Shown: positions 9,963 to 22,202 of the stretch, in pieces
Layout: each line of letters starts with the position of its first letter
How positions within the stretch are numbered: position 1 is the stretch's first letter
From: Sthenelais limicola
Taxonomy: Eukaryota; Annelida; Polychaeta; Phyllodocida; Sigalionidae
NCBI GenBank assembly: GCA_942159475.1
Contig: OW804094.1
Location: 11,064,386-11,128,385, forward strand
DNA: 64,000 nucleotides
Direction: 5' to 3'
The notes under the pieces: generated by a model
What the model saw: only the letters and a program-made list of their open reading frames with translations
Databases searched by the model: none
What the model was told of the DNA's origin: nothing
Translations under genes and position numbers: made by a program

Positions 9963-10172
9963 ATAGGCCCAAAGTTGAGAGAGTCCCTTCAAACCAAGGG
10001 AAAACCTCGATCTTGCCTCAAACCGCAACATACCATTATAATTCCATTAAGACCGCAAAATATCATTATATTCTCATTAAAACACCAAGTCCTAGGGTAG
10101 GTAACCGATTAGCGAAGTAGGCGTCCAATTACTGCCATAGCATTCTTATCTGATCTGAGGTTTTGGACCTGG
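9963..10172 (-). mobile_element. MITE family C, copy 2
   Basis: Inverted relative to copies at 1768 and 31023. Ends TAGGCCCAAAG and TTTTGGACCTGGA. Confidence 0.75.
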
Positions 10173-10482
10173 ACTGTGAAAGTGTGAAACTGGACTAGAG
10201 CAAGGAGGGTATATGCAATAATATAGAAGAGCGAACAGACAGCAAGAGAAATATATAAAATGAATGATACAATTAGGTTCAGCTCAGAGGTTAGATTGAT
10301 TTTAAAGTTGGCTTAAATGTTTCATGCTCCAACCAGCAATGCTTTAGGCTACTCCTGGCGGTTCCTCAGTCATACCATTAGTAGAAGCTCTCCTGGCTGG
10401 AAGGATGAAGTGTGTGTTCCTTGCTATAAACCAGTGTTTGTAATCACGAAACATATCTTTTAGGTGTAACCTTGCTATTCAT
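10173..10482. other. non-coding, nothing recognised
   Basis: No gene or repeat family recognised. Confidence 0.4.
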
Positions 10483-10713
10483 GGGTCAGGTCACCAGGAA
10501 ATGTACAATCTCCAGTTCTACACATTTAGATTCTGCTAAATTGGACTGAAAAATGAAAATACTAACTATATCTGAGTATATTTGGTATTGAGTTGATTCA
10601 AGGGATCTGTTTGGTTATGTTGAATTGTGTTTTGAGTCTTATTTTTGTATAATATTCGGGTTATTTGGGAGGGTTTCTGAATCTGAACTGTGCATTTTTG
10701 GGACATTTCACCC
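10483..10713 (+). mobile_element. MITE family A, copy 5 (variant ends)
   Basis: Left end GGGTCAGGTCACCAGGAAAT defines a subfamily with GGTCRCCAG instead of GATTTTCAG. Right end TTTCACCC. Confidence 0.75.
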
Positions 10714-10799
10714 TCTTAGGCTATTGGTAGTAGTTGGCGGGAAACCAGAACAGGACAATTGTCGTCTGGTGTTAAACCATCACTAGGAAGGGTATATAC

Positions 10800-11102
10800 A
10801 TAGAACCTGATGAGAATGTGGTATGAGGGACACTATTGCACTGTCCAAGATGTTAGTTTTTTTGTGGCGGTGAGTGGGTTACGAAAGAAAACAAACATCA
10901 AGGACAGTGTAATAGTGTCCCGAGTACCACATGTATTTGAATTTAGGTTCTATATTTACTCCCATGTTGCTATGCTTACCTTATATGGCTATGTTTACTG
11001 GGGACAGGAAGTCATACCACACGCGTTGAACTGGTGCAATTACCTCACTACTCCCGCCCATACAAATAGCATGTGGTACATACATCAACGTGGAGTAAAC
11101 GT
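10800..11102 (+). mobile_element. repeat element H, copy 1
   Basis: Shares about 300 bp with 52380-52690. The first half is a long hairpin: arm GTGGTATGAGGGACACTATT pairs with AATAGTGTCCCGAGTACCAC. The second half runs to CATCAACGTGGAGTAAA. Confidence 0.75.
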
Positions 11103-11613
11103 CATCATCTAGCGTCTCAGTGCCCTGCAAACAATAATCCAGCCTCATTCTTCCCCCTTCTCCCATCCCCCTACATCTGTCCATGTTCCATCGACTTATC
11201 CCGTGTCATCCGACCGTGACTCAGCAATATCACTACATAGCTCTTTCCCTCTATTATCGCTCACCTCCGGCGGGCTATTTCCGGTCGGTATTGCATGCTG
11301 GGACGACTGTATGGCATCCTGGGAGTGCGAGGAAGAAGAAAGAGAAGGAGTAGATGGAGGAGGAAGCGAGTAAAACGAAATCAATAAGTGTCGAGTCTGT
11401 TTTTTTCAATTTACTACCGTGTTTGCCTCTGTCCCTCGGCTGGGGTGGTGGTGAGAGGAGAGGAGAGTGGATTTACTTTGAGGCGGGGAGGCTTGCTGGT
11501 ACCCTGGGGTATATATAGGATAAAAGCGCAATAAGGACGTAAGCTGGTGGTCCATATTGTTCTCTTTTTAGCCCGCATTACAGCGACTTATTGCTCGTTC
11601 TCTCTGGATATAT
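11103..11613. other. non-coding spacer
   Basis: Nothing coding was recognised. Confidence 0.4.
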
Positions 11614-11847
11614 GGCTCAGATTTTTAGAAAATGCACAATCTACACTTCTACACTTCTATCAAATGCTGCTAAATTGGAGTGAAACATGATAAATATTAG
11701 GTACATCTGGGTGTATTCTGTATTGTATTTATTCAATAAACATGTCTGGTTATGTTGAACTGTATTTTAAACCAAATGTTCTTCTTAAATTCGGGTTATT
11801 TGAGAGGATTGGTGAAGGCGAATTGTACATTTTCTGGCGACTTGACC
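11614..11847 (+). mobile_element. MITE family A, copy 6
   Basis: Ends GGCTCAGATTTTTAGAAAAT and ATTTTCTGGCGACTTGACC. Flank GATATAT on both sides. Confidence 0.8.
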
Positions 11848-11998
11848 GATATATATGCTCCTACTGAATGCGCCTCTCTTATTGTATTCACGCAATGCTG
11901 TTCATGCGTGCAGGAACATGAAGTACAAGTTTTGCTGTTGACTTGATATCACCTGTGATATTGATATTAACAGTTATTTACAATGCACCTTACGCCAA

Positions 11999-12290
11999 GC
12001 TCCTGGCCCTGCTTTTGCTCCTGCTCCTGCTCCTCTTCTTACTTTCCCTCCTCCTCCTCCCTTCACCACCTCCTCCCCCTCCTCCTGCTGCTCCTCCTCC
12101 TGCTGCTTCTCCCCCTCTTCCTCCTGCTCCTCCTCCCCCTCCTCCTGCTCCTCCTCCTCCCCCTCCTCCTGCTCCTCCTCCTCCCCCTCCTCCTGCTCCT
12201 CCTCCTCCCCCCCTCCTCCTGCTCCTCCTCCTCCTCCTCCTGCCACCTCTTCCCCCCTCCTCCTGCTCCTCCATCTCGCCACCTCCTGCA
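11999..12290. repeat. CCT/GCT-rich trinucleotide array
   Basis: Pyrimidine-rich CTCCTGCTCCTCCTCC units. Long open frames on both strands are composition artefacts. Confidence 0.9.
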
Positions 12291-12722
12291 GTCCAGTAGT
12301 ATAGGAGAAGGTGGATGTTTACTCAGGCGCCACACCACCTTAGTCTAGTCCTATTCCTTATACTCACACCCTGCACACCCACCCCCCCACACACACACAC
12401 CCTGCACACACCCGCGCCCTACTCCTCCTTTCCACTGTTTGAACAGAGGTTGAGGGAGACGGAAACATCTTAGTCTTCCCGGGTAAAGATGGCCATTCTA
12501 TCCGCAAGGGCCTGGACAGATTACTCTAGAGAAAACAACAGTGGTAGTGGAAGTAGGAAGAGGAGAGAGAATGCGGGACTGAGGTGAGAAAAGGAAAGAC
12601 GAGAATGGCTTGAGAAAAGTTAGGAGAAATGGAAGTGTGCCCATGGTAGAAACAGATATAGCAAGACAGACCAGTCGTACGGGTTCTTTTATGATATAGG
12701 GAGGGAGGGAGAGAGAGAATGG
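12291..12722. other. non-coding spacer
   Basis: Contains a short CA-rich patch (12380-12415). No gene recognised. Confidence 0.4.
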
Positions 12723-13309
12723 GGCAGCTCTTGTTAAGGCCCTCAGTCACCACAGGGCAGCTCTTGTTAAGGCCCTCACCCACCACAGGGCATGGGACAG
12801 CTCTTGTTAAGGGCCTCACCCACCACAGGGCAGCTCTTGTTAAGGCCCTCACCCACCACAGGGCATGGGGCAGCTCTTGTTAAGGCCCTCACCCACCACA
12901 GGACATGCTCTTGTTAAGGCCCTCACCCACCACAGGGCAGCTCTTGTTAAGGCCCTCACCCACCACAGGGCAGGCCTGTTAAGGGCCTCACCCACCGCAG
13001 GGCAGCTCTTGTTAAGGCCCTCACCCACCGCAGGGCAGGCCTGTTAAGGCCCTCACCCACCACAGGGCAGCTCTTGTTAAGGCCCTCACCCACCACAGGG
13101 CATGGGGCAGCTCTTGTTAAGGCCCTCACCCACCACAGGGCATGGGGCAGCTCTTGTTAAGGCCTTCACCCACCACAGGGCAGCTCTTGTTAAGGCCCTC
13201 ACCCACCACAGGGCAGCTCTTGTTAAGGCCCTCACCCACCACAGGGCAGCTCTTGTTAAGGCCCTCACCCACCACAGGGCAGCTCTTGTTAAGGCCCTCA
13301 CCCACCCCA
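12723..13309. repeat. 33-bp minisatellite, about 17 copies
   Basis: Core unit CAGCTCTTGTTAAGGCCC plus TCACCCACCACAGGG. Some units carry a CATGGG insertion or a CAGGCCTGTTAAG variant. 33 is divisible by three, so it is open in several frames on both strands, but I see no sign of a gene. Confidence 0.95.
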
Positions 13310-14013
13310 CCCCGCCACATTTCCGTCCCTCACAATAAAAGACAAGAGGAATAAACAAATGAATAAATCCACAGATTCACCTTTGGAGCCATCCTATATG
13401 TAGATCCCTGGGGGGACTGGTGCATATGCAATCTCTGGTTGGTAGTGAGGGAGAATTCCTCCATGGATCACCATAGTAACGGCCTCATGAATACCCTGGA
13501 GCAGGCCGGTAGCTATGGGGGACGCCTTTGTGACTCAGGTTGCCATGGTGATAACGCCTTGTTAGGTTTTAGTACCAGTTTTCACCGCTAGAGTAATGTC
13601 GCGCAAATTGTCACAAGAGAATTGCATGTAGGGCAAGCTGGGGGAGTAGGTAGGCTTACAATAAGCCCTTCATATTTACGGTCTGACTTTCAATAAGGGA
13701 TTTGTATTTTTTCTATTCTTTATTTATCCAGGTGGGTTAGGCATGTGCCTGCCCATTAATCTACGAGGATCAGGCTATGTGCCTGATTTTCACCTCGACC
13801 CTGGCATTTTACATACAATAGATAATAATGGATATTAGATGTTGGGGATTTTGTTAGGATGTGGAATGAGATGAGCAGGTGGTAGGTAGTAAGGGTGATG
13901 AAAATTATTGATGCCATTTAATCGCCATTTTAACTCGTGATGCATAGTGGGAATGGTAGCAATTGGCAAATAAGCTAAAGAAAGAAGCAATAGGGCGTCT
14001 AGTTCCTATAATT
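13310..14013. other. non-coding spacer
   Basis: Contains an X-box-like GTTGCCATGGTGAT at 13539. 13705-13815 resembles the 3' tail of a dispersed repeat (TTTATTTATCCAGGTGGG) but no second copy was found. Confidence 0.4.
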
Positions 14014-14217
14014 ACTGTAAACATATTTATTTTCATGCAGATAAATTTTCGCAAACTAAGTACTTTGACACATTTTCGCGCGGATTTAAATTCACGCAGC
14101 AAGGAAGTCTTACACCTTGTTTATGCAATAATTATACTTTTCGCGCAGGATTTATTTTCACGCACAGAGGTGGGTGCGCGAAAATAAATACTGCGCGAAC
14201 AATACGTTTACAGTATC
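14014..14217. mobile_element. mariner-type MITE
   Basis: Inverted ends TACTGTAAACATATT and AATACGTTTACAGTA begin and end with TA, as expected for TA-targeting elements. The interior is rich in TTTTCGCGC and its complement. Confidence 0.75.
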
Positions 14218-14994
14218 CAATCTTGTGTTATGTTATGGGATCAGAATAAGCCACGACTACTATACAATATTAATTTAGCAAAATGAGCTTGACTCCAGCT
14301 ACTACAAAGAAGGCCTGAATGCCAGGCATGCGCAAAGGCTTTTACAATGTCCCTTATTGTCATTGTGTCGGGTGTAAGATATACATGTACATACAGAACT
14401 ACAGTGAGAGAGAGGGGGGAGTTAATGGGAACCAAGTAGGGAGGAGCTCGCCACTCCTCTCCACCTACAGAACCAGCTAAACAACAATAATTCTGTCTGT
14501 TCCTCATACCTTGAAATCTTGAACTGTATTATTGTGACTGTAGATATGTGTTATTGTGGAGGTACTGCACCACAAAAAGTGTTAACGGAGAGAAAAATCC
14601 AATGCCTTGTGTCTTGGACTCTAGTACAAGAGCCTATTTAGATATAGTGTACTGGGCATCTAGTATAGGAGCCTATGGTATTGGAGAAACCAAAATTGTA
14701 TTGTTGTTATGTTTGTAACCCGATGTTATTACGGGAACTTATCACTGAATGGACATCACTTATGACTATAAATTATAAAAATTTACATTAGCACTAACCG
14801 ATAGATACTATAATCATACACCAACCTTTGTCAGTCTCAAACATCAATAGTGATCATTGAACATATCATTGTTCATAAACTAGATTTGCCTGGAAGACCT
14901 GCTTGTCATTTGACTAGCAGATGGTATATTCTTTTCTGATTGTAATGTTTGTCTGTTCAGAATAAAAATCCTATATATATATATACCCTCGCTC
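14218..14994. other. non-coding spacer
   Basis: No gene or shared repeat recognised. Confidence 0.4.
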
Positions 14995-15405
14995 TAAGAG
15001 ACAGAGAGAGAGAGAGGGGGGGAGGGAAGAGATGGGTAAATAAGAGCGTATAGGGAGAGTACAGAAAGGGCGTAGGGAGAGTACAGAAATCAGGAAGAAA
15101 GGGGAAGGAGAGGGGAGAGAAAGAGAGAGAGAGAGAGAAACAGACAGAGAGAAGGGAGAGGGGGAGAGGAGAAAGAGGGAGAAAGAGAGAGAGAGAGACA
15201 AGAAAGTGAGTGAGAGAAACGTAAGAGGAAGGAGAGTAGAGAAATCAGGAAGAGCGGGGAGAGGGAGCGGGTAGAGGGGAGAGGGAGGCAGATGGACAGA
15301 CAGAGAGAGACACAGAGCGAGAGAGGAGAGAAACAGACAGAGAGGAGGGGGAGAGAGACAGAGAGAGGGAGTGAGGGAGTGAGGGAAGCAGATGAACAGA
15401 GAAGA
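14995..15405. repeat. GA-rich tract
   Basis: GAGA/GGGA purine tract with minor interruptions (CAGACAGA). Confidence 0.9.
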
Positions 15406-15753
15406 ATTTAAAGTAAAGCAAGAATAGGAGCTAGAGGAATCAGTCTCATATGTTCACTCTTGTCTTTAACAACTAACAATATGTCTGTGCATGCCAACCA
15501 CAGGGTTGCAATGAACTGGACACAAAGTGAGAACAGGGCAAATAGTTCCCACAATAAGAATAGGAGAACAAGACTAATGAGCGAAATAAGAACAAAAGTA
15601 GAGAAAGGGAATGAGAGAGAGTGTAATGAAGGCGAGAGGAGCACTCCTCCAGTGTGGACTCCACGGTCCCTGACAGGCAGGAATGGCTCGTCATTAATTA
15701 CTAATGTGACAACAGGAACCTGTCACATGGCATTAGTGTGGGGTTATATGTGG

Positions 15754-16037
15754 GGGTGGGGGGGGGGGGGAGAGGAGGGGGGAGAGGGAGGGGGAAGAGG
15801 GAGGGGGAGGGACAGAGAGGGAGGGACAGAGAGTAAGAGTGGGAGGGAGAGGAGAAAGAGGGAGGGAGAGAGAGAAGGAGGGAGACAGAGAGAGTGGACA
15901 GAGAGAGTGAGAGAGAGGGAGGGAGGGAGACACAGAGATAGGGGAGAGAGAGAGAGAGAGAGAGGGAGGGAAGGAGAGAGAGGGAGAGAGAGAGGGAGAA
16001 AGGGAAGGAGAGAGAGAGGGAGAGAGAGAGAGAGAGA
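15754..16037. repeat. GA/GGA purine tract with poly-G
   Basis: Begins with a poly-G run, then GAGAGGGAG units. Confidence 0.9.
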
Positions 16038-16759
16038 ACCTATACAATGAAAATCTAACATGCTTTTTGTTCCATCGTAAGTCTGTTTTAATACATTAAT
16101 ATGGAAAAAGGTGACCGATACCAAGAAGCTTAAATCCGAAATAAAGGTATTTTTCTCGGAGATTCGGAGATTCTTCAGTCGTATGAATGTAGGAATTTGA
16201 TAGCTTCATATGACAGGAACATTGATAAATATTCTATGGTGAATATTCTATGGTTTATTTTCTTATCCCTTGACTTTAGCAAACCACCTTTTACCTAAAG
16301 AACCTATTGTTGCTTATAAATGTAACAGCAGAGAGCTTAAAAAATACTTCGGAAAATCTGCGTCCATAATCCATCGAGTAAACTGCCACCTAGTGGCAAG
16401 TCTCTACAACACTAAACACTACCGGAAGTGTGGGGCAGACCACTTCCGCTAGCTAGGCACTATGGGTACATTAAGTCAGGAGAATGGAGCTGGTTAGTAC
16501 CGGGAGTTAACGATAGGTGTCTCTGATGAGTGTAGTGCTGGAAGAGTCCATTGGGACGAGGAGGGAGGATGGGTGGGTTGTTGGTTGGAACGGTCTAATG
16601 GAGGTTATGTTTTAACAGCAAAGTAGCTAATGTTTTGATGGCTGCAAGATTTTAAGAGAGACAACAGTGATGGAGTGACAAAAACAACTTTGTTAAAGAA
16701 GTGTTAGAATGAGAATGTTGGAAACACATTGGCAAACAAGACGAAGAAATGTATGTATA
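16038..16759. other. non-coding spacer
   Basis: An isolated 60-codon open frame at 16270-16452 has no recognisable domain, and I do not call it a gene. Confidence 0.4.
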
Positions 16760-16993
16760 GGTGAGATTTTCAGAAAATGTACTATTCGCCTTCACCAATC
16801 CTCTCAAATTGCCTATATTTAAGACAAAAATTAGCTTTAAAATGCAGTTAAACATAACAGAACTTATACTATAAATCAACGCGACACCAAATATATTCAG
16901 ATATACCCGCTATTCACAATTTTTCAGCCTAATTTAGCAGAATTTCCTAAATGTGTAGAGCTACCAATTGTACATTTTCTGAAAGTCTGACCC
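16760..16993 (-). mobile_element. MITE family A, copy 7
   Basis: Left end GTGAGATTTTCAGAAAATG, right end ATTTTCTGAAAGTCTGACCC. Confidence 0.85.
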
Positions 16994-17577
16994 GTATGTA
17001 GGTCCTATGTATGTAATAACTTTATTTCCAGTCTTACAATTAGGTTATACTGCAGTTTCAGGAAAATGGGACAAAGAAAGACAATAATCTATTCATAAAC
17101 TATCTGTGCTCGCACAGGTTTTCCTAGTCTCCCTATATTCTTAGAGAGATATCGTTTATATTCAAGGGGTTGGGGTATGTCTGGTGGGGGTGGGAGAAGG
17201 GGGTTAGCCCCCCCGCCCCCCGCCCTTGCGTCACTATACATACAAACAACGTTCCTTTATGTTATATATAACGCACCCGTTGTAAGAAAGGGGCACTGAA
17301 AGGAGTGCTAAACGAGTAAACGAGAACACGAGTGTAAGTAGTATTGGGGAATGGGGGCAAGACTCAGGCAAACGCATCGCAAGTGAACCCCCTCCGTGAA
17401 CCCCCTCCTTACACCCCTTCTGTATATTTCTATATCACATGTTATGGCCTGACTATCAAGAGCCTCTTTTTAGGATTCTGGCTTTATCCCCGTTATGGCT
17501 CTCAGTTGTATTTCTAGCCATGATTCGCACGTGTTAAACACTGTGTACCCGTGTTTGGGCATCCCTGGGGTAAATAT
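16994..17577. other. non-coding spacer
   Basis: Includes a C-rich run near 17207-17224. No gene recognised. Confidence 0.4.
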
Positions 17578-17998
17578 GTGATGTGTTCCAGGAAAATGAG
17601 TCACAAGTCGCAAAAATGATATTTTCAAAGTGATGCATTGACAAGTTCTCTTTGTTCGAATGTTATCATTCTTAGGCGGTTATATGCTGTCAGTAGTATG
17701 AATACATGTGGCAAATTTCAAGGATGTGGATTGAATATATCCTTGCATTTCTAAAGTCATCCTATGGAGTATATTTAGCTTTTTCAATAGTAATTGTCCA
17801 CCAACAAATATTGCACTTTTTTTTTTCAAAAATAAAATACCAAACATGAATTACAGAAAAACCCTCCTTAGATGTCCTTCATGTTTACCATCATTGGAAT
17901 TCACTTGATCTCATCTTTTCAAAAGTAATGGTATCTCAAATTCCAGTTTTTGCGACTTGTGACTCATTTTACTAAAAACACATCACATATGAGCCAAC
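17578..17998. mobile_element. MITE family G, copy 1
   Basis: Ends GTGATGTGTTCCAGGAAAAT and AAACACATCACA. Each arm includes AAAATGAGTCACAAGTCG or its complement, giving inverted repeats of about 38 bp. TA flanks both sides. Related copies at 58919 and 62077. Confidence 0.85.
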
Positions 17999-18036
17999 AA
18001 TACGTGTCGTCACTGGTTGTGAGAGTGGTGTATATG

Positions 18037-18255
18037 GGTCAGATTTTCAGAAATGTACAATTTGCAGAAATTTGGGTTATTTCAGAGAATTTATGAAAGC
18101 GAATTGTACATTTTCACAATTGTACATCATAGGAAGGGATTCGGACTGGTCTGGACTGGATATTGACCAAATTGCAGCCTAATTTAGCAGAATTTACTAA
18201 ATGTTTACAGCTGCCAATTGTACATCATAGGAAGGGATTCGGACTGGTCCTCCAA
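18037..18255. mobile_element. MITE family A, copy 8, rearranged
   Basis: Contains two partial family A segments interleaved with a duplicated CATAGGAAGGGATTCGGACT (around 18128 and 18226). Confidence 0.65.
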
Positions 18256-18438
18256 ATACAAATGAGGACGTTTTTGAAGCACTGAACGAAAAATAGAAAA
18301 AGTAGAAAATGTTCAGTTCTTGGCCGGTGTTAGCTGAGAGTACAGCTTTAAAGTATCTTAGTTTTATCTGACTTTAATTTCTTTTTATCTGATTTCAAGT
18401 AAATAATTTAACCCATATTCTCTCTGTTCCCCCCACAG

Positions 18439-18717
18439 GAGCCTGTTCTCGCGGAAGCCCAGTAAGGAGGGTACAGACGCACCAGCCTGCCCTCCAGTAG
18501 GACCAGTAGCGCCCCCTACCACCACCAATAGCGCACCCGGATGGAAACTATTTGGGCGCGTCCCACTGAAGAACACTTCCGGCAAAGACTCGTCCCGAGA
18601 GGTGAGCAGCAAGGACCAGCAGAGTAAGACTAAATCCACGTGTGCCATCCCTAGAACCAAGAAACCTGACGTAGAAGCACCGTCTACCACCGCTCTTATA
18701 CTCGAGAACAGGCCAAG
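18439..18717 (+). CDS. TBC1D12/14: TBC1D12/14-type RabGAP, coding exon upstream of the TBC domain
   Basis: Acceptor CCCCCCACAG before 18439; donor AAG|GTCAGT after 18717. It encodes SLFSRKP, then a Pro/Thr-rich linker, then GWKLFGRVPLKN and TTALILENRP. WK(V/L)FG(K/R)VP and TTALILE(D/N)RP are conserved in vertebrate TBC1D12 and TBC1D14 just before the coiled region and TBC domain. It enters in phase with one base completing the previous codon and leaves two bases (AG). The 5' coding exons were not found and may lie upstream of the window or in 6.7-18.4 kb. Confidence 0.85.
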
Positions 18718-19564
18718 GTCAGTTAATTTTTTTTTCTTTGTTTTTTTATTTAACATAGTGATAAGGATATACAAGGCTCACGGGGGCTATTATTTAGCAT
18801 TGTCCATGATCTTCCGCCAGGGGATGTGCTGATAATAATACAGCTTAGGCAAAAAAAAATAGGTGTGTCCCCCCCCCCCCCCCCCCCTCTACCTAGAAAG
18901 AATCTTCCCCTACCTACAAAAGTTTTTACCATACCTGATTTTTTTTTTATCCATATCTTACTTTTTTGGATTTTTTGACAAAAAAATGCTTATCAAAGCA
19001 GGAAAACAGGTTTTCCAGACCCGGAACTGTCAAAAAGCACATGTCCTATGTTTAAAACAACTATTGTTAAGAAATAGACATTTTTTTCAGTTCCTGGGAG
19101 GGAGGTGGTTTCCTAAAAAAAAATTATTAAAAAAAAGTTACCAACCCCCACTACTTAATTTTCAGTCAGATGAATTGGAAACACACCTTTTATTTTTTTT
19201 GGCCTTAGGTTAACTAACGAATGAGTTGAAGGAGTGTGAATATTGCACAAGTTGCATAGCAACTCGTGCAATATACTATATTCTATATGCTTTCAATCAT
19301 GAAAATAGAAAAGAAAGAGTTATGAATTTGAATTTCAGCGGTAATCTTGGTAAAAAAACCAACCCAGATTGGTTGCCATGACAACCCCACGTAAATCACT
19401 AGTGATTACTATGCATAACTCACTCTAGATAAGTTGTTTTCAGAGCAATGCATGTATAATAAGAAGAGAATTAGGCACATGATAAGCAACACATAACAAA
19501 TAAATGGTAGTTTACTACCCCAGGAGTTAGTGTAAAACAAACAGAGTTGAATAAAACACTACGT
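18718..19564. other. intron of the TBC1D gene, start
   Basis: T-rich and poly-C (18867-18890) sequence. X-box-like GTTGCCATGACAAC at 19372. Nothing coding seen. Confidence 0.5.
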
Positions 19565-19798
19565 GGGTCAGATTTTCAGAAAATGTACAATTGGCAGCTC
19601 TACACATTTAGGAACTTTTGCTAAATTAGAAGAAAAATGAAGAATACCGGGAATATCTGAGTGTATTTAGTGTCGCGTTGGTTCATAGTATCAGTTCTGT
19701 TATGTTAAACTGCATTTTGAAGCTCATTTTGGTCTTAAATGTTGGCTATTTGAGAGGATTGGTGAAGGCTAATTGTACATTTTCTGAAAATCTGACCC
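19565..19798 (+). mobile_element. MITE family A, copy 9 (complete)
   Basis: Near-canonical ends; ACGT on both flanks. Confidence 0.9.
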
Positions 19799-20220
19799 AC
19801 GTACTCCAGCACAACTATAGACGTTAATATACAACCCAAGGGACCACTAGACAACCTGCTATAATAACTGAATGTGTTGAGAGACAAATAGGATTAAAAA
19901 CATCAGTAGGGAAGATTTTAGCAGCTCTTTATTGTAGTGAGAGTAATAAGGATAAAAGTATTAAGGATAAAAGTGTAATGGGAAACTGGGATGTGTAGTG
20001 TGGGAAATGGGAGGATGGAGGCAATGGCTACAAAAACCAATCTCAGGGACAGATTAAAGCAGGCTTAGGTTTCTCCTCCTCCTCGCGTCTACAGCTCTTT
20101 TAATAGCGACAGAAATAATGACTTTTCATCTTTATTTTTGTTTCTCTCAGTTATTTGGCTTTGATTGCTGCATTCAATAACGCCATGGTTGTATTTATTA
20201 TTCGTATCTATTTGTTAAAG
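19799..20220. other. intronic, nothing recognised
   Basis: No exon or repeat family recognised. Confidence 0.4.
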
Positions 20221-20660
20221 TAAGGCTGCGATTCCACTAGCTCGCTCTTTTGGTCCGCTCTTGGCCCGCTCTTTTTATTTTCCGAAGCGCCTAACAAGCT
20301 AAGGCAGAGCGAACCCAGAGCCGTCCAATAGAATCGGTGGATGCGCTTTCTATACACTCTTAAAAATTTTACGTTGGTGCTTCTTTTTGACACTGTACTA
20401 ATATCTGATGTGTTTGATTTGAGCGCAGCAACATGAAGCTCTTTCCATAGCTTTTAGTAGCGGCCTAAGAGCGCAGTGAGAGTGGACCAACACACTTGTC
20501 ATTGATTTCATGAGGAAACAAGCGCACCAGTAGATTCGCTCTGCGCTTGTATTGTGCTAAAAATATAAGCGGAGGAAGAGCGAAGGAAAAGCGCCCTATG
20601 AATAAGCGTAGCAAGAGCGAGTCATGAGCACATATACTAGCAATCCAGTGGAATCATACC
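20221..20660 (+). mobile_element. MITE family F, unit 1 of a tandem array
   Basis: Begins AAGGCTGCGATTCCACTAGC and ends CCAGTGGAATCATACCTTAA: inverted ends of about 18 bp. Rich in GCGCTCTT and GAGCGCA motifs. Confidence 0.8.
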
Positions 20661-21102
20661 TTAAGGCTGCGTTTCCACTGGCTCGCTCTTTTGGTGCGCT
20701 CATGGACCGCTCTTTTTATTTCCTCAAGCACATAACAAGCGAACTTAGAGCGACATCAGAGCGGTCTAATAGAATCGGTAACTGCGCTTTTTATACGCTC
20801 TTATGTGCGCTTCTTTAGAAGAGCGCAGGACGTTGCGCTCATATTTGCCGTGTTTGATTTGAGCGCAGCAACACAAGGCTCTTTCTACCTGTTAAAGAAG
20901 CGGCCTAAGAGCGCAGTGAGAGCGCACAAACACATTTACCATTGATTTCATAGAGGAAACAAGCGGACCAGTAGAATCGCCCTGCGCTTGTATTGCGCTA
21001 AAAATATTAGGGATGAAGAGCGGATGAAAAGCGCCCTCTAAATAAGCGCAGCAAGAGCGAGCCATGAGCACAGATATAAGCGAAGCAGTGGAATCGGACC
21101 TT
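20661..21102 (+). mobile_element. MITE family F, unit 2
   Basis: Second unit, about 440 bp. It shares a TTAA with each neighbour (20661-20664 and 21101-21104), as expected for TTAA-targeting (piggyBac-type) elements. Confidence 0.8.
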
Positions 21103-21262
21103 AAGGCTCCGATTCCACTAGATCGCTCTTTTAGTCCACTCATGGCCCGCTCTTTTTATTTCCCTGAGCGCTTAACAACTCAGAGTGGTCCAATAGAATT
21201 GGTTACTGCACTTTCTATGTGCTCTAAAAATTTGACGTTGGCGCTTCTTTTAGACACTGCTA
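21103..21262 (+). mobile_element. MITE family F, unit 3 (truncated)
   Basis: Third unit starting AAGGCTCCGATTCCACTAGA; stops after about 160 bp. Confidence 0.75.
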
Positions 21263-21765
21263 ATATCAATATGATACTCTTTCCATTATTTTCCCCTCCG
21301 CCAGACTTTAGCTGTACTTAATGAACTTGACCATTGTAATTGTATTTACCTTAGAATACTATCTAAAATATTTTAATATAGGAAAATAATATTAAGAGAT
21401 TTGATGCACAGTTCCTCTGTGGTTCACACACAATGAGAATAAAATCTGAATTGAAATGATAAAAAAAAAAGAAAAAAAAGATAGTGAACAGATCCAATGC
21501 TGCATCTCCTGTTCCTTAGCTTGTTTCACTAGGCATGTTTCACTCAGTTTGTTTCACTAACTCTGTTGTTAAAAACGGTTGTGGGAAGCTTTTCGAGAGA
21601 TTGAACAAGAAACTGTTTTGAAATGGACATCTGGGGGTTACGTTAATCTGTGTTTAACTTGGAGTCTTTTATCCGTGGCGTAAGCTGCTTTACCGTCCAC
21701 AATGGTGGCCAAACTGTCTCTTCTACAGTTTTAGTTATAGGGGAATTTTAGCACCACCAACCATC
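21263..21765. other. intronic, nothing recognised
   Basis: No exon or repeat family recognised. Confidence 0.4.
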
Positions 21766-21769
21766 TATG

Positions 21770-22012
21770 TCTCTTCTTCCTCTTTTTGTCTCTTTCTCTC
21801 TCTGTAGGTCTCTCTCTTTCTCTCCTCTGCGTTTGCCTCTCTCTCTCTGTCTCTTTCTTTCTCTCTCTGTAGGTCTCTCTCGTTCTCACATCTGCGTTTG
21901 CCTCTCTCTCTCTGTCTTTTTCTCTTTCTTTCTTTCTCTCTCTCCCTCCCTCTTTTTCTCTCTCCCTCCCTCTCTCTCTCCCTGCCCCTCTCTCTCTCTC
22001 TCCCTCTCTCTC

Positions 22013-22058
<46 letters not shown>

Positions 22059-22200
22059 CCACTCTCTTTCTCTCTCCCTCCCTCTCTCTCTCTCTCTCCC
22101 TCTCTGTCTCTCTCCCTCTCTCTCTCTCTCCCTCTCTCTCCCTCTCTGTCTCTCTCCCTCTCCCTCTCTCTCCCACTCCCTCTCTCCCTCTCTGTCTACC
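21770..22200. repeat. CT microsatellite
   Basis: TCTC/CCTC tract with a roughly 85-bp duplicated stretch around GTAGGTCTCTCTC and GCGTTTGCCTCTC at its start. Confidence 0.9.
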
Positions 22201-22202
22201 TT

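Noticed and set aside
16270..16452. Isolated 60-codon open frame
   Set aside because: No recognisable domain, no splice signals in agreement, and of a length expected by chance.
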